Shown here piece after piece: positions 11,801-23,885 of a DNA stretch of 64,000 bases. Position 1 is the first letter of the stretch; the number at the start of each line of letters is the position of its first letter. The notes under the pieces are model-generated. The model was not told the DNA's origin. It ran no database searches and was given only the letters and a program-made list of their open reading frames with translations. Made by a program: the position numbers and the translations under genes. This DNA is from Gymnopus androsaceus JB14 (Eukaryota > Basidiomycota > Agaricomycetes > Agaricales > Omphalotaceae), in NCBI GenBank assembly GCA_009733575.1, contig ML769680.1:1-64000 (forward strand). Reading direction: 5' to 3'.

Positions 11801-13268
11801 TCATCACCGTCTTCCCCTTCACCGTTCTCACCGTCAACGTCCCGTTTCCCCATTCACCGCGGTAGTCTTTCCTATCCAGCGTTGACAGTGATATGAGATT
11901 ATGTCCGAAGTCAGGCGTGTGCTTCACGTCCTGAAGTCGTATACATCTCTTGTCTCCGCCGACCTGGGTAACGAATTCTACCGTTCCAATTCCTTTTATT
12001 CGAAATTCTCCGTCGGCACCTGCTATAGCGCTGTTTCCCTTCTCCGTAACTTCTCGGTATTCCGTGAACTGTTCACGCTGGACCCAGCAGTGGTCAGTGG
12101 CCCCGGAGTCTATGTACGTCTTTGTTCGACTAGTGGAAATCGGAGAATAAAGGGGTAAATTTTGTACTTTGCAAACAGTGCAATCTCTATCAGGGACTAA
12201 GTGGGGTACGTTGCTATCTACTCCTCCTCTTCGCTGACCATCTCCTTCACTCAGAAAGGCATGATGTACCCTACAAGAGGTGTCAGGAAGTTTGGAGGAG
12301 AGTGAAGCTGACGTCGACGTACCCGACCCTGTATCCTTCGGGGAGTTCATTGAGCCTACGAAGATGTCGATGGGGGAATCGGTGGTACTAGAGGAGGCCT
12401 TCGTGCCTGCGTACTTGTCCTTCCAGGACTTTGGGGCTTTGCCTTCCGCGCCGCCACCTTTAGCCCAGCATCTGTCAATGGTATGACCGACTTTGGTGGG
12501 GCATGGTGGGTTGGTACAGATGGGACGCTCTCGTTTTGCACTTGCAGCTGTGGTACTTGCGTGTGCAGCTAGGTGTTGAGCGACCAAAGCGGCCACCTGC
12601 TTCTGGAGTCCATCCTCATTCCCGTCATGGTTGCGTCAGACCTTGTCCAGGTAGAGGCGGTGAAGGTAGGTGAAGGCCTCGGAGCTGAATACTCCGGGTA
12701 CGTTAAGTACGTGGTCCCTCCAGGCCTCGGGCATGGAGGCGATAACGATGAGTCTGAATTGGTAGTCGTTGCAAGAGCCACCAAGATTGTGAAGCGCCTT
12801 CAGCAGATTCTTCATCTTCTTCTCGTGTGCTTCCATTGTGGTTGCCTCGGGATCAAACTTGTGTTCGCGGAGACGGGTGTCGGCCATATGGATACGTTGC
12901 TCGTCTCGGGCCTCGTACTTCTTAATGAGGTACTGCCACATCTTGTGAGCCGCATCATCCCGTTCGAGGCCGATACCAATTGGGTCTGTGCAGTTGAGGT
13001 TGATGATTGAAGCGACCATGCGGTCTCGCTGAAACCATTCGCCGGGAGAGGGGAATTGGCTGTCATTGGGAGATGAGGTTTGAGCCGTATAGATATATGT
13101 CGCCGATGTTGGTTTAGAGATAGATCCCTCGAGGTACCCTTTGAGCCCTCTGACCTGCACGTTTAGGTCGACACGATCCTTGAACGCTCTCCAGGTATCC
13201 TGTCCCGATAGCTGAGAAGCTTCGGGGAACGATGGCACGTTTAGGGGTGAGTTTCCCGACGACGACAT
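8802..13268 (-). CDS. Copia-1 Gag-Pol polyprotein with one internal TGA
   Basis: A single frame of about 1488 codons starting at 13268, interrupted once by TGA at 12636-12638; the downstream frame is unbroken to 8802. The Gag part is UBN2-like. After the stop come a zinc knuckle (CTNPPCPTKVGHTIDRC), the protease motif YIDSGATDHCW, the GAG-pre-integrase HHCC (HRQLGHVAIP...CESCLYGKA) and a DDE integrase (HIDLFG, IDGGKE, NGMAERANRT). RT follows (VDFKGAFLNSPI, STYGDDVCG as the YxDD box), then RNase H (HIDADYAG, STVEAEYVSLA, GDNNGANSL). The lone stop, followed by C (TGA C), is either a CGA to TGA mutation or a readthrough stop between Gag and Pol. Otherwise the protein looks competent. Confidence 0.92.
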
Positions 13269-13348
13269 TGGAATCCTGGTAGTAATTGCTGTTGTCTTCT
13301 AAAGTATTCTATGGTGTCCTTTAAGCTCTAGAGCCCAGTCTCATAATC

Positions 13349-13660
13349 TGTTAGTTAAATAGAATCTCAGTTGGACACTTGGTAGTGGGACAACTATATG
13401 TACTGTACCTGTTAGTTAAATAGAATCTAGGGTGAATATAAGTAAGGTACAGTAGGAAAAGAAATAGTATGAAGCTCACCTCAGTTGGACACTTGGTAGT
13501 GGGACAACTGAGGGAGTCGGACGACGGTATCGTAGGTATATATGTCGATCATGTGATCGGCGTAGTAAGCACGGAATCAGGAGTCGGAAAAATAGATAAG
13601 TAGACGTAACTGAAAAGGAAATGTCAAAGCTGTTCCTACCGGGTGGAGTACTCTCCAACA
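13349..13660 (-). repeat. Copia-1 5' LTR
   Basis: A 312-bp copy of the other LTR, near-identical. Transcription of the element should start here and run on the minus strand. The internal region directly after it reads GATTATGAGACTGGGC, a possible primer-binding site I could not assign to a tRNA. Confidence 0.95.
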
Positions 13661-13722
13661 ATGAATGCTTCAAGCAAATTCATAGATGACTGAGTTGGGG
13701 CTCAAACAACCTGGTGGAGAAT

Positions 13723-14214
13723 TTACAACTTGAATTGCTCTTAAAAAGGTTTAAGACCTTAGGATAGAAAAATCCCCCTATTAATCCCTTAGGTGAAAAC
13801 ACTGCTAGTACAGTAGCCTGTAATGATTTGGCAACTTCCAAGCAAGGCCCTAATGGGATAAGGGGGAAACAACTCAACTGGTGAAACGTAAAAATGTAAG
13901 GGCTCCAATTTACATACAATGGTGTATATATAAGGCAAATGAGGAATCAAATGGGGTTTAAGCATTTTCAGTGAGTATTGCAAGTGACACAGAACCTGTA
14001 AATCCAAAACGAGCATCTCAAGACTAACAGAAGCTTTGATGGAAGTGACAGGAAAAGGAAATGGGAAAAACCCTCTGGACCAAGAGGTCCAGTCAATGTT
14101 TCTTGTGACTAGGAATGTTGAAGGGTTGTGACTTGACAAGGGGACTGTCAAACAGAGTTTCAGAAACTAGTTGCTAAAGTACTTACAGGAAAAAATAGAC
14201 AGTTCTTAGGATGG
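13723..14214. other. Spacer between duplication copy A and the NLR gene
   Basis: About 490 bp with no supported ORF. Its right part should hold the 3' untranslated region of the NLR gene. Confidence 0.5.
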
Positions 14215-17200
14215 TCATTCCATAATGCAATGAAACCATTCCTTGCCATATATGTGATCTGCGAAGGATAACTTAGTGTATCCTACCCGAGATATCATGC
14301 ATAAATTTCGAGGCCTCCATAATGGTCTGCGAAACTGAGGAGGAATCCAAATTATACCATAAGGACAATTTGGAAAGATAATCCATCCATCACTTGAAAG
14401 ATTCCAGTAATTGTGTGCTGGACAGAATAAGTTAAAAATCAAACATAGACAGAAAAATAGAAACACTACCTTGCAATGACTCAGTGTGATCTGTGAGTGT
14501 GTTATTCATTGGAGAATCAAAAGTGGGATCCCAAATCCTGAGTGTCTTGTCATCAGAGCAAGACACAATCCTGGTTCCATCATGTGAAAAGGCTACTGAA
14601 TAGAGCCAACCATCATGACCTTGCAGAGGATCACCCATTTGAGCACCAGTACTGGCATCCCAGATCCTGACTGTTTTGTCTCTAGAGCCAGACACAATCC
14701 TGGTTCCATCATGAGAAAAGGCTACTGAATAGACCCAACCATCATGACCTTGCAGAGGATCACCCATTTGAGCACCAGTAGTGGCATCCCAGATCCTGAC
14801 TGTTTTGTCTTCAGAGCCAGACACAATCCTGGTTCCATCATGTGAAAAGGCTACTGAATAGACCCGACCATCATGACCTTGCAGAGGATCACCCATTTGA
14901 GCACCAGTCGTGGCATCCCAGATCCTGACTGTTTTGTCTTCAGAGCCAGACACAATCCTGGTTCCATCATGTGAAAAGGCTACTGAATTGACATAATCAT
15001 CACGACCTTGCAGAGGATCACTCATTTGAGCACCAGTAGTGGCATCCCAGATCCTGACTGTTTTGTCAAAAGAGCCAGACACAATCCTGGTTCCATCATG
15101 TGAAAAGGCTACTGAATAGACCCAACCATCATGACCTTGCAGAGGATCACCCATTTGAGCACCAGTAGTGGCATCCCAGATCCTGACTGTTTTGTCATCT
15201 GAGCCAGACACAATCCTGGTTCCATCAGGTGAAAAGGCTACTGAATTGACATAATGATCATGACCTTGCAGAGGATCACCCATTTGAGCACCAGTAGTGG
15301 CATCCCAGATCCTGACTGTTTTGTCAGAAGAGCCAGACACAATCCTGGTTCCATCATGTGAAAAGGCTACTGAATAGACCCAACCATCATGACCTTGCAG
15401 AGGATCACCCATTTGAGCACCAGTACTGGCATCCCAGATCCTGACTGTTTTGTCATCTGAGCCAGACACAATCCTGGTTCCATCATGTGAAAAGGCTACT
15501 GAATTGACATAATGATCATGACCTTGCAGAGGATCACCCATTTGAGCACCAGTAGTGGCATCCCAGATCCTGACTGTTTTGTCAGAAGAGCCAGACACAA
15601 TCCTGGTTCCATCATGTGAAAAGGCTACTGAATAGACCCGACCATCATGACCTTGCAGAGGATCACTCATTTGAGCACCAGTAGTGGCATCCCAGATCCT
15701 GACTGTTTTGTCATCAGAGCCAGACACAATCCTGGTTCCATCATGTGAAAAGGCTACTGAATAGACCCAACCATCATGACCTTGCAGAGAATCACCCATT
15801 TGAGCACCAGTAGTGGCATCCCAGATCCTGACTGTTTTGTCAAAAGAGCCAGACACAATCCTGGTTCCATCAGGTGAAAAGGCTACTGAATTGACATAAT
15901 GATCATGACCTTGCAGAGGATCACCCATTTGAGCACCAGTAGTGGCATCCCAGATCCTGACTGTTTTGTCTTCAGAGCCAGACACAATCCTGGTTCCATC
16001 AGGTGAAAAGGCTACTGATTTGACATAATCATCATGACCTTGCAGAGGATCACCCATTTGAGCACCAGTAGTGGCATCCCAGATCCTGACTGTTTTGTCA
16101 GAAGAGCCAGACACAATCCTGGTTCCATCATGTGAAAAGGCTACTGAACAGACCCCACCATCATGACCTTGCAGAGGATCACCCATTTGAGCACCAGTAG
16201 TGGCATCCCAGATCCTGACTGTTTTGTCTCTAGAGCCAGACACAATCCTGGTTCTATCATGTGAAAAAGCTACTGAATTGACCCAACCATCGTGACCCTT
16301 CAATATTACATCTGTCATCCGGCTCTGTGCCTGAGCCTCAATCCAAGTCCTTTTTATGTGGGGCTTACATTCAAAATTACTTTGCCAAAAAGGAATGATA
16401 CTGAGATATAAATGTGGTGTTCTTCCCTTAACTTCACCACTTGAAAACTGTACTAGTAAATTTTGGAGGTATTTCATCATCCTTATTGCTTCAAATTTAG
16501 GATCAGCATCCGTGAGTTTCTGTAAAAACTTCAGTTATTTATTCACATAATTATACCACCACCTTGAACTGACCTTAAGAGTTGAGTCTATAGCTTCTCC
16601 ACATTGTGGCAATAGGTCCAGTATGCTCATGGCTTCAATCCAATATACTCCCTTGCCCTTCAAGAACTCATACAATTCCTTCAAAATATCCCCCTGGATC
16701 TCACATTTATGGAAATGATAACTCCAGAACTGGCAAGTATATTGAAGTGTTTCTCCTATGTTGTCCTTAACTCTCCTCTCCAAGTCAGGCACTTCCTTAT
16801 CTGGTATAAATGATGAAGGAAGTTCACAGATATTGAATCTTAACTCTTGCATTGTATTCAAACATGCAAAGGTCAGCTTGAGATGGTGAGACTTTATCCA
16901 CTCAGCTTTCATCACCTTTACAAGATAGTCAGGAAAAGAGGCATGAAATGTAAAAACACAATTACTGTCATCGGAAATATAGACAAGTGCTTTCAATTGT
17001 TCTATCAGATTGGCAACACCAGCCTCTGTCAAACCCAATAGGTCAGCTATGGCATTACATGTCAATGGCTTTCCTGTGCAAGTGATGGTGTAAAGAATCA
17101 TCTTATCTTCCTGGATTTCATGTGGATTTTCACTTGAAATGGCACTGCTTACAATACCATCATAAAGTTGGTGCAGGTCCTGATATTGGTTACTCTGCTT

Positions 17201-18260
17201 CAGTGAATCAGTCAGTCTTTCCTTTTGCCTTTTAAGATAGCGGCCACCCTTCACATGTTTCACCAATGTGGCTGCATAAATGAAGAGCTTTCCAGACAAT
17301 GATGTAAGATGCTGGAGTTCCTTCTCTGATGAACATATTCCATCCAGTTCATTTTTAATATAACTGTATATATCTTCTTTGACTAAACTTTCTTCAACTT
17401 GGTGTAAGAGAAATTTATTGATATATGAGACTGGCTCTGATTGTGCAAAGTTGCTTGCATCAATAAGGTCCTGGATTGCCTGCTCTGGGCGACTAGTGAA
17501 GAAAAATTTCAATCCTGGTAATTCTCTTTTCTGGATTGCCATTATGAGTGGTTTAAGTACCCATGAGACTTCTTCACATTCATCCAAAGCATCCACAACA
17601 AGAACTGGTGTTGTATATGATCTTATTTGTCCATTAATAATAGCTGCATTCCATGGCTGAACTAAAAATTTTTTGATCTGCTCCTCTGGCATCCCCAGAT
17701 GGATAGGATCTTCTTGCATGATATTCACCAGTGAAGCTTCAAATATTCCAGAGAACCTTGCCAGCTGGTATGCTAATGTAGGAATAAGCATCTGGTAATC
17801 TCTGCATTCTGGGATTTGGCGTGAACAGAAAAAGGTCCCAGCAAGTAGACCTTTCTTTTTCAATCTCATGCAAAGAGACATTGCAATTGTACTTTTGCCT
17901 GTCCCAGCCATCCCACACATCCAATAACCAAGTGGATCAAAAGGGTTTTTGCTAGTCGCCCATTTCTCAATGTCAGAAAGAATTTGTTCCCTTGTGCCCG
18001 AACTACATGACTTGCGAGCAAGCCTGATGCCCACACCCGCATCATAAAATGCCTGTTGTGAGTATGTCAGCTTTCTCATAATGATTTCCTATGATTAAGA
18101 TATCAATAGTCAGTTTTTCGCCTTGGTTCATTTTTTAATATTTAAAAGTTAAACTTACATGCAAAATTTTGGGATCTTGATAAGAAATGTTGTATTGATT
18201 TCCCTGAATATTGTTGAACTCTCCTCCACTTATACCAAAACCTTGAGCATTTGAAAACAT
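14215..18260 (-). CDS. Fungal NLR: NACHT NTPase with 14 WD40 repeats
   Basis: Four exons: 18260-18159, 18088-16574, 16519-14470 and 14417-14215. All introns are GT-AG and the frames join cleanly, for a protein near 1290 residues. The N terminus has a G/N/Q-rich motif (GISGGEFNNIQGNQY). A NACHT domain follows, with Walker A GMAGTGKST (about residues 94-102), Walker B VLVVDALDECE (near 200) and the sensor-like FFFTSRPE. Next is a helical region, then 14 WD40 repeats of 43 residues. The last exon encodes the conserved tail DGWIIFPN...WIPPQFRRPL. Members of the HET-E/NWD group act in non-self recognition and regulated cell death; the ligand here is unknown. No large N-terminal effector domain (HET, patatin) is visible. 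The reading frame is intact. Confidence 0.93.
14492..16297 (-). repeat. Fourteen near-identical 129-bp WD40-coding repeats
   Basis: Fourteen tandem 129-bp units, each encoding GHDxxVxSVAFSHDGTRIVSGSxDKTVRIWDATTGAQMGDPLQ-type repeats with little change. Variation is concentrated at a few residues: after GHD (GW, DY, HY, GR, GG), two residues later (N, Y, K, C), and at SGS-x-DK (R, S, E, F, D). Fourteen repeats are enough for two seven-bladed propellers. The last unit is more diverged. Confidence 0.95.
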
Positions 18261-19435
18261 TGTCGAAGAAGCGATGATGGTGGTTGATGGTCAAGAGACA
18301 ATTAACTTTGTCAGATTTCCCACGTCACCGTCCACATGTCTTGAGGGCAGGTTAAAGATTTCGTGACATGTTATTTGAGAGACATTAATGAATACTTGAA
18401 TATATGTATGTAGTAGTACATCCACTAGTATGTAGCCTAGCTACACATAAACATGTATCAGACATAAGCACAACATCTAGTAAAGCTCTTCTCTCTTTGT
18501 TTCTCCCAATCTATACATATATAGGAGCGGATGGCTTAGAAGTTAGTGGTCATCGTCGCAGGTCGGTGTGTGCGCATTCAGAACAAGCAGGGCAAGAAGG
18601 GTTTTGCATCTTTGGTGAGGTAGGTGAATTATATGCATGGGCATGCGGAGAGGGGCGTACACCATAGCGTATACGAGGGAGCAGCGAGATACATTATCGG
18701 TATCGGTGTCGAAGCATGGTGCATATGGTAGGTATGGTTTCAGCATCGATAAAGGAGGTTAAGAGTGATGGAAAAGGGGAGGGTAGCGGTGACATGTAAC
18801 CTGAGGAGAGATGAGATGATGCAAGGAAGAGAGGGAACAAAAAGCATGTTGTCGGTGTCGGCATAAACCCAAACGAAAGAAAGGTAGAGCTGGAACTCAT
18901 TTCGTTCGCACCTTTCCTCGCTGAAGCAATCTTTTTCGGTATACGTACAGTAACGTACTGAGGGTGAGAGTCTCTGACTGTAGACATCAGCCCTTCACCA
19001 GCACGACTTCCACCTTCACTACGTTAGTCTTCAAGAAAGCCGGCGTAGTATACTTCCTTTGATCTATGGGCATTCGGAGAGCGATTTTTCGAAGGTGCCA
19101 CGTTGCGACGAGCGAAGCCATGCTCTTCTGACAAGCACACAATTCAGAAGAGCGGGAGAGGTGGTCGAGGTCCAAGTGCTATGAGGAAACAAGCGCCAGA
19201 AGTTGGGCGTTGATCTCTGCCCAGCCATCTTTCTACTTGATTTCGCGTAAAGTTCGTTTCTCATTACCATCCGTCGTTTCTCAAGAAATATTACGGCCTG
19301 CATTCTCCTTCATACGCAGCAAAGTCCCACAATATAACGTCGTGAACAGTCTCGTACTCGTTCAATCTTCGTAAGAATCGCAAGCATGCAGTGATTAGTA
19401 CCCGACTATACATGTCTAGAATCACAGTCCATATA
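18261..19435. other. Intergenic region, NLR promoter side
   Basis: The part next to 18260 should carry the NLR promoter. Short minus-strand frames at 18987-19303 encode fragments such as CACQKSMASLVATWHLRKIALRMP that may be remnants of a gene I do not recognise. No intact gene is seen. Confidence 0.4.
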
Positions 19436-20839
19436 TTAATCTACTTCTAATACCGTGCCTCGTTGAACACTACCCCAACCTGCGGAATTCGATTAGTACC
19501 AAACGCTAAAGATTAATCACAGTAGATACTCACCGACTAATCGCCAATGGTTCTCGATTCTACGAGAGAGCGCAACCTTCTCTCCTACTTCGGTACATGC
19601 GGGGGACGTCAGCTGGATCTTGGCCATGTCAGCTTTCACACTGAGGACACGGCCGCCAGTCGATGTGGAGCCGATATTAATGAGCAGTAGCTCATTTTTA
19701 GTCAACTTGGAAACCTTTGTCTGCTTCTTGTCTTCGGTCTTTACACCAAGGAGACGACGAAGAAGGAAGAGATTGATCTCGAGTTCTAAACGAAACGTTA
19801 AACGTGGGGATATAATCGAAAGAAAAGTGCAGAACACGAAGTGTAAATCTTGGAAAGCTTCCCAACACCTGTCCGACCAGCCTGTCTGCTCTGCGAAGCG
19901 TAGGATCGACCCGAGTACCAACACCGATAATTCCGCCAGGAACAGCAGAAGAGACATGATTCGGCTGAAGATGGGCTGGCACTTGGTTCGGCCTTGACTG
20001 TCTTTGGTAACAATACCCGGTCGGATTTCGACTTCCTGTCCCAATCGAAGAACACCGGGATCCACCAGCGACACCACCCTTGAGCTCGTCGACTTCAGCA
20101 CCTGGCTTGTTGACATCGAAAGAACGGATGACAATCAGCCTAGGATCCGAGGTAAAGTCGCGAACAGGGATCGGAATCCGTTTTACGATGTATTCATCGA
20201 CAGCGTCGATGCTGTATTTCGACTGTGCAGATATCGGGAAGATAGGTGATGACTCGGCGACCATTCCTTGAAGTATAACGCACATGAGCACCAGTCTGAA
20301 TGATAAACTCAAGAGCGTACCTTTTACAAACTCTGCAATACTTTTTTTGTGCTCTAGTCGACTTTATTTTGCAAAATGATGATGTTTTCCAGCTTCATGA
20401 TCTCAACGGCAGCGAGATGCTCAGAAGCTTGGGGTTGTGGACAAGTTTTGTTTCCTGCTACCAGAAAAAGCGCTGTGCGGCTCCGTTGAGCATGGTAGCC
20501 ATGAGAATGTCGTGTCCGGGACAATCGACAAAGGAAACGTGTCGGACGAGTCGCATTCGATGCCTACATCCTGGGCGTTCAAATGGAGGATTATTCTTTG
20601 TCCGAGCGATATGAACGATAGCAGCCTGGTCGTGGGCAGGCGGCGTTCTCGCATTTGTAGATCTGGATGGGCAACAATTAGTGCTGATTTTTGCGATAAA
20701 CAAAAACGACGTACTTTGGCGTTGGTATAACCCAATTTAATTGTAGTATTCCATACCAGCTCATTGAATCTATCCGTCATTACTCCAGATATGGCCTTGA
20801 CCACTGTCGATTTTCCGTGCACGACATGTCCAATGGTAC
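19436..20839 (-). pseudogene. Degraded translation initiation factor eIF2 gamma gene
   Basis: Clear eIF2-gamma similarity runs along the minus strand in shifting frames. It starts with G-domain P-loop [19 protein letters not shown], then [14 protein letters not shown] (zinc-ribbon-like insert), [23 protein letters not shown] (G3) and [12 protein letters not shown] (G4). Then come [115 protein letters not shown], and a last exon ending WGSVQRGTVLEVD. Introns are kept, so it is not a retrocopy. Several short blocks expected in the family are missing and the frame breaks there: after NGAA, after NKVD, after VAGGS and after IMSLL, plus a shift after SDKE. The N-terminal exon is not clear. Probably a duplicated, decaying copy of an essential gene. 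Confidence 0.8.
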
Positions 20840-23334
20840 CTGCGACACATCGATACAGATTTGAAGCAAAGAGTAGAGCAACGAGTACCAAGATTTATTG
20901 GAGCCTTTAATGTATATAAGCAATTGCGATCTACCTTATCGCAGAATCTGAGAGCTTACCTGTTTAGATAGGTTTCAGCAAAGGTGGTCAGAAAGATTTC
21001 GATTGAGAACGTAGTGGAGAGAAAAGAATACGCGTCAGGCCGGAACTAGCGCTCAAACACGTTCGCTTCTACGATCACTTGCTCAGATGCCATCGACTAT
21101 ATTCGACGGGGCTTCGTCGTAGTGAATACAAGCCGATACAGACGAGCGAATTCTGCCGGGCATCCCAACCAACGACCCAGAACTCGGTATTCAAGGATTG
21201 AATATCTTCGGACTCCGTCTCCGAATTAAAGTTCTCGTTTGTTTTCTTTGCAAGGCCTCAGAATATTCGTCGTTCCTTTGGATTACGGTTCACAGAGTCC
21301 AAGGCAGGAGAGAGTAAATATGTGTGCGAAACTGATACAGTATCCTATGGACAGATGAAATGGACCATATGCTTGTAGGTTGCTCGACTAGTATTTTTAT
21401 TAACGTCTCGTTTTCTGAAAATTTTGGTCCGATTGTCTCCATTACTCTACGTTAAGTTTTGTACTAGCCTTACGTTCGCTAATTATTTCGTTACTTTGGC
21501 AGCTAACGTGTGCAACAGATACTTCACTGGTCTCTAGCTAGAATTCACAAGAGTGAAGAACAGTAGTTCACTCATCGAGAATATTTCGCCAGAGACTCAG
21601 CATCTTGGATTCGAGATTTCATTTTGTACATGCGTTGGATGGAAGCTTCAATTAGAGTGCGTAATCCGCGTTTTCTTATTTCAACACTATTTTTTTTCTC
21701 CAATCAAGTTGTGCATACTCTAGGGTCATTTCAGTCTCAGCATGATTCCCTTCGCTTGTACCACGGTGGTTCTATATCTTAGCCTCAGACGAATCCTTGT
21801 TACTAGATCCAATCATCCTGATATAATGAACTCCACTACAACCACCAGAGGTACCCGTTATAAAGTTCCAGTGAAAACTTGCTGGTTGAATAAAGTTACA
21901 CGACGATTTAATGATACCTTTTCTGCCAACGGACGTGTACTCGCATCGGACTTGGATGACTACTAGTCCCTCTTTACTTCCTGTAGCCACCGAGATGACA
22001 AACAAGTCATAGAATTTCAAGGTCGATTTAACCTTTGTCGCGTGGAGCCTCTCTAGCTAGGTCTTGACTGTGTCCATGCTGCTGCGATACAACGCCCGTC
22101 CTTCAACCAAAGCTTGAGCCCCCTTTTCAATGCATGTACATATTTCTGCGACTTTTTTATGTATTGATTACTGAAGTGGGCGACGGATTCTTCGCCGGCG
22201 AGGTGATAACAGAACCCGGATGTATGGTAGGCTGTTTTTTCCGTATAGTATTACCAGCGCTAACCCTCGCATCCCCTAGATGCCAATCCGATCCACAAGG
22301 AATGCATCATCGCCAGTATTTTGCGCAATGACTAGCATAGTTGCATAATCATCCCTTCCTCTGCTTTTCTTCTGTAATGCGGCACGTTGTCTGGCGTACT
22401 CTTGGAGGACTTCACCTCTACCAACGGCTTCGTAAAGCAGCTTGAGTTGGACCATGGGCACGACAGTCGCGCTTTACAAAGTGAAGTATGAACCAGATTC
22501 AATATGCTTCCGAGGATGATCATCCCATGCATGTCGATGTTGCTGGGATTGTTTTGAAGGTCGAGTGCGGGGATGATGGCACAGATAAGGGAACTATCGA
22601 ATCGCGCGGTCCAGAGATGGAGATGGCGTTCTAGTTGGATTCGGCGTTATTAACTAGTTTGCACGAAGATTTATGCTGCTCCCAGTCTTGTTCTGGATAG
22701 AAGGTGTGAGATAGGAAGGCCTTATCTACAAGCCTAGTACTCACTCTGACATGCTCTGCTCTCATTTATGATGTATATGTTAGATAACTCACCAATTAGA
22801 CAAGGATACATACACAATAACGCGCAGTTCTATAGAGCAGTATGCAAATTGTTAGTGGACAGCGAACGACTTTTTGAAAAAAATAAATTCAGCCTTACTT
22901 GCAATTCGAACAACTTTGTAAACTTTTCCAGTCTTCATTGTTACACAAACGCAATGGCAGTGAGTTCATCGACGGTGGGTTGGCGGGCCTAGCTACCGCG
23001 CCAGCTTCCTTACTATCCTGCTCTCAAAATCAATCTATCGGGTCTTTCAAACGCACCCAAAATCGATATTGTGCTCATCGTACTATCATGCTCAGGCCCA
23101 ACATTTCCTCAAGCATTCGAACACTATCGTTGCCCGCTATTTTGGGTTTGGTGGACATTGGGTGGACAATACATTATTTCTGAATATCATTCACGATCCG
23201 CCTATTATTCTGATGACGGCGCATGGCTAGAAAGGAGCTGTATAGGGAAAATATTGTGACAGAGGTTTCGAGAATTGCTAATTATTACTGAACAGCTTGG
23301 ATTATACGCAGAATTGAAAACAAAGGGCTCGCAG
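20840..23334. other. Region without a recognised gene
   Basis: A possible first exon of the eIF2-gamma copy could lie at 20900-21100, but it is unreadable. Short minus-strand frames at 22276-22532 (ALDLQNNPSNIDMHGMIILGSILNLV) may be the remains of a gene that I cannot name. The rest is AT-rich sequence with no supported feature. Confidence 0.4.
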
Positions 23335-23885
23335 TCATTTCCTGCTATACCAAACCTTCGCTCTCTCCTTGACCGTTTTGCCTTTGGGATCTTCCACTTC
23401 CATGCCTACTGGACCCCAGAATCCTCCGGTGATCCCAAATCCAACTACGCGTTCGGAATCATACACGAATTCAGCGGTAATGGGAGATTCTCCCGTTACC
23501 TTCCGCGCCCAGTAAGGCTGCTTTGGGTCTTCGATAGTAGCCTGAGGCAATAGCACATATAAGTCAGCTAAATCGTGACCCAATTCGGAAAAATATTATG
23601 CGTACTACGCTTTGATAGCCAGTAACATTGAACAAATTCCCGTTGAAATGTTCTAGACGGAAGTGGGTGACCAAGAAACTATCAAATCGAGCAAAGAGTG
23701 TAGGAACCGAGTGGTTTTTTACACCCGGAAGAGGCAGAGGAAGTTCGTGTAGCAAAGTTTTGCAAGAGCTTGACATATTATGTGAGCTCAAAGACGAGTC
23801 CACAGCGCACAGTTCCAGGTCTCCGTATGCAGGGTCATTGTAATTCGCAGCCAATGAAGAAAGAGGCACGGAAGGCGATGTAAGG
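23335..23885 (-). pseudogene. 3' fragment of a beta-lactamase-like serine hydrolase
   Basis: Two minus-strand exons joined by a ~60-bp intron near 23540-23605 encode the C-terminal domain seen in fungal serine beta-lactamase-like proteins: LAANYNDPAYGDLELC, then THFRLEHFNGNLFNVTGYQSV, then AEFVYDSERVVGFGITGGFWGP and VKERAKVWYSRK before the stop. The catalytic SxxK and YxN motifs would lie upstream, but there the sequence turns into NBD1 of the duplicated ABC gene at 23885. The gene was therefore cut at the duplication joint. The family call is from recall of conserved C-terminal motifs, so it is moderate. Confidence 0.55.

Larger units (their letters stand above)
8484..13660 (-). mobile_element. 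Copia-1, nearly intact Ty1/Copia LTR retrotransposon
   Basis: A 5177-bp element inserted in copy A with 5-bp TSD ATGAA (8479-8483 and 13661-13665); copy B keeps the empty site near 63890. The two 312-bp LTRs differ by a single base that I can see (C/T near 8779 and 13644), implying recent insertion. A polypurine tract (GGAGTAGGGGGG on the minus strand) adjoins the 3' LTR. The order is Gag, protease, integrase, RT, RNase H, so it is Copia, not Gypsy. Internal DNA is more GC-rich than its surroundings. Confidence 0.95.
1565..13722 (+). repeat. Segmental duplication, copy A
   Basis: This block aligns with 23885-63949 in the same orientation, from inside NBD1 of the ABC gene to a point past Copia-1. 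After removing Copia-1 (8484-13660), the solo LTR (8101-8365) and the 438-bp TIR element (7283-7720), about 6.27 kb remains. Copy B reduces to about 6.44 kb after removing its own insertions. The flanks diverge at both ends: GTGAGG/ATCACGCTC marks the left joint, and similarity fades after 13722. The stretch 4807-6942 holds no convincing gene, only degenerate noncoding DNA that is also present in copy B. Confidence 0.9.

Noticed and set aside
14492..16297. CRISPR-like or satellite array
   Set aside because: The 129-bp units encode WD40 repeats in one open frame within a spliced fungal gene.
22276..22532. Fungal transcription-factor-like fragment
   Set aside because: Only weak resemblance over a short stretch with no zinc cluster nearby; not enough to call.
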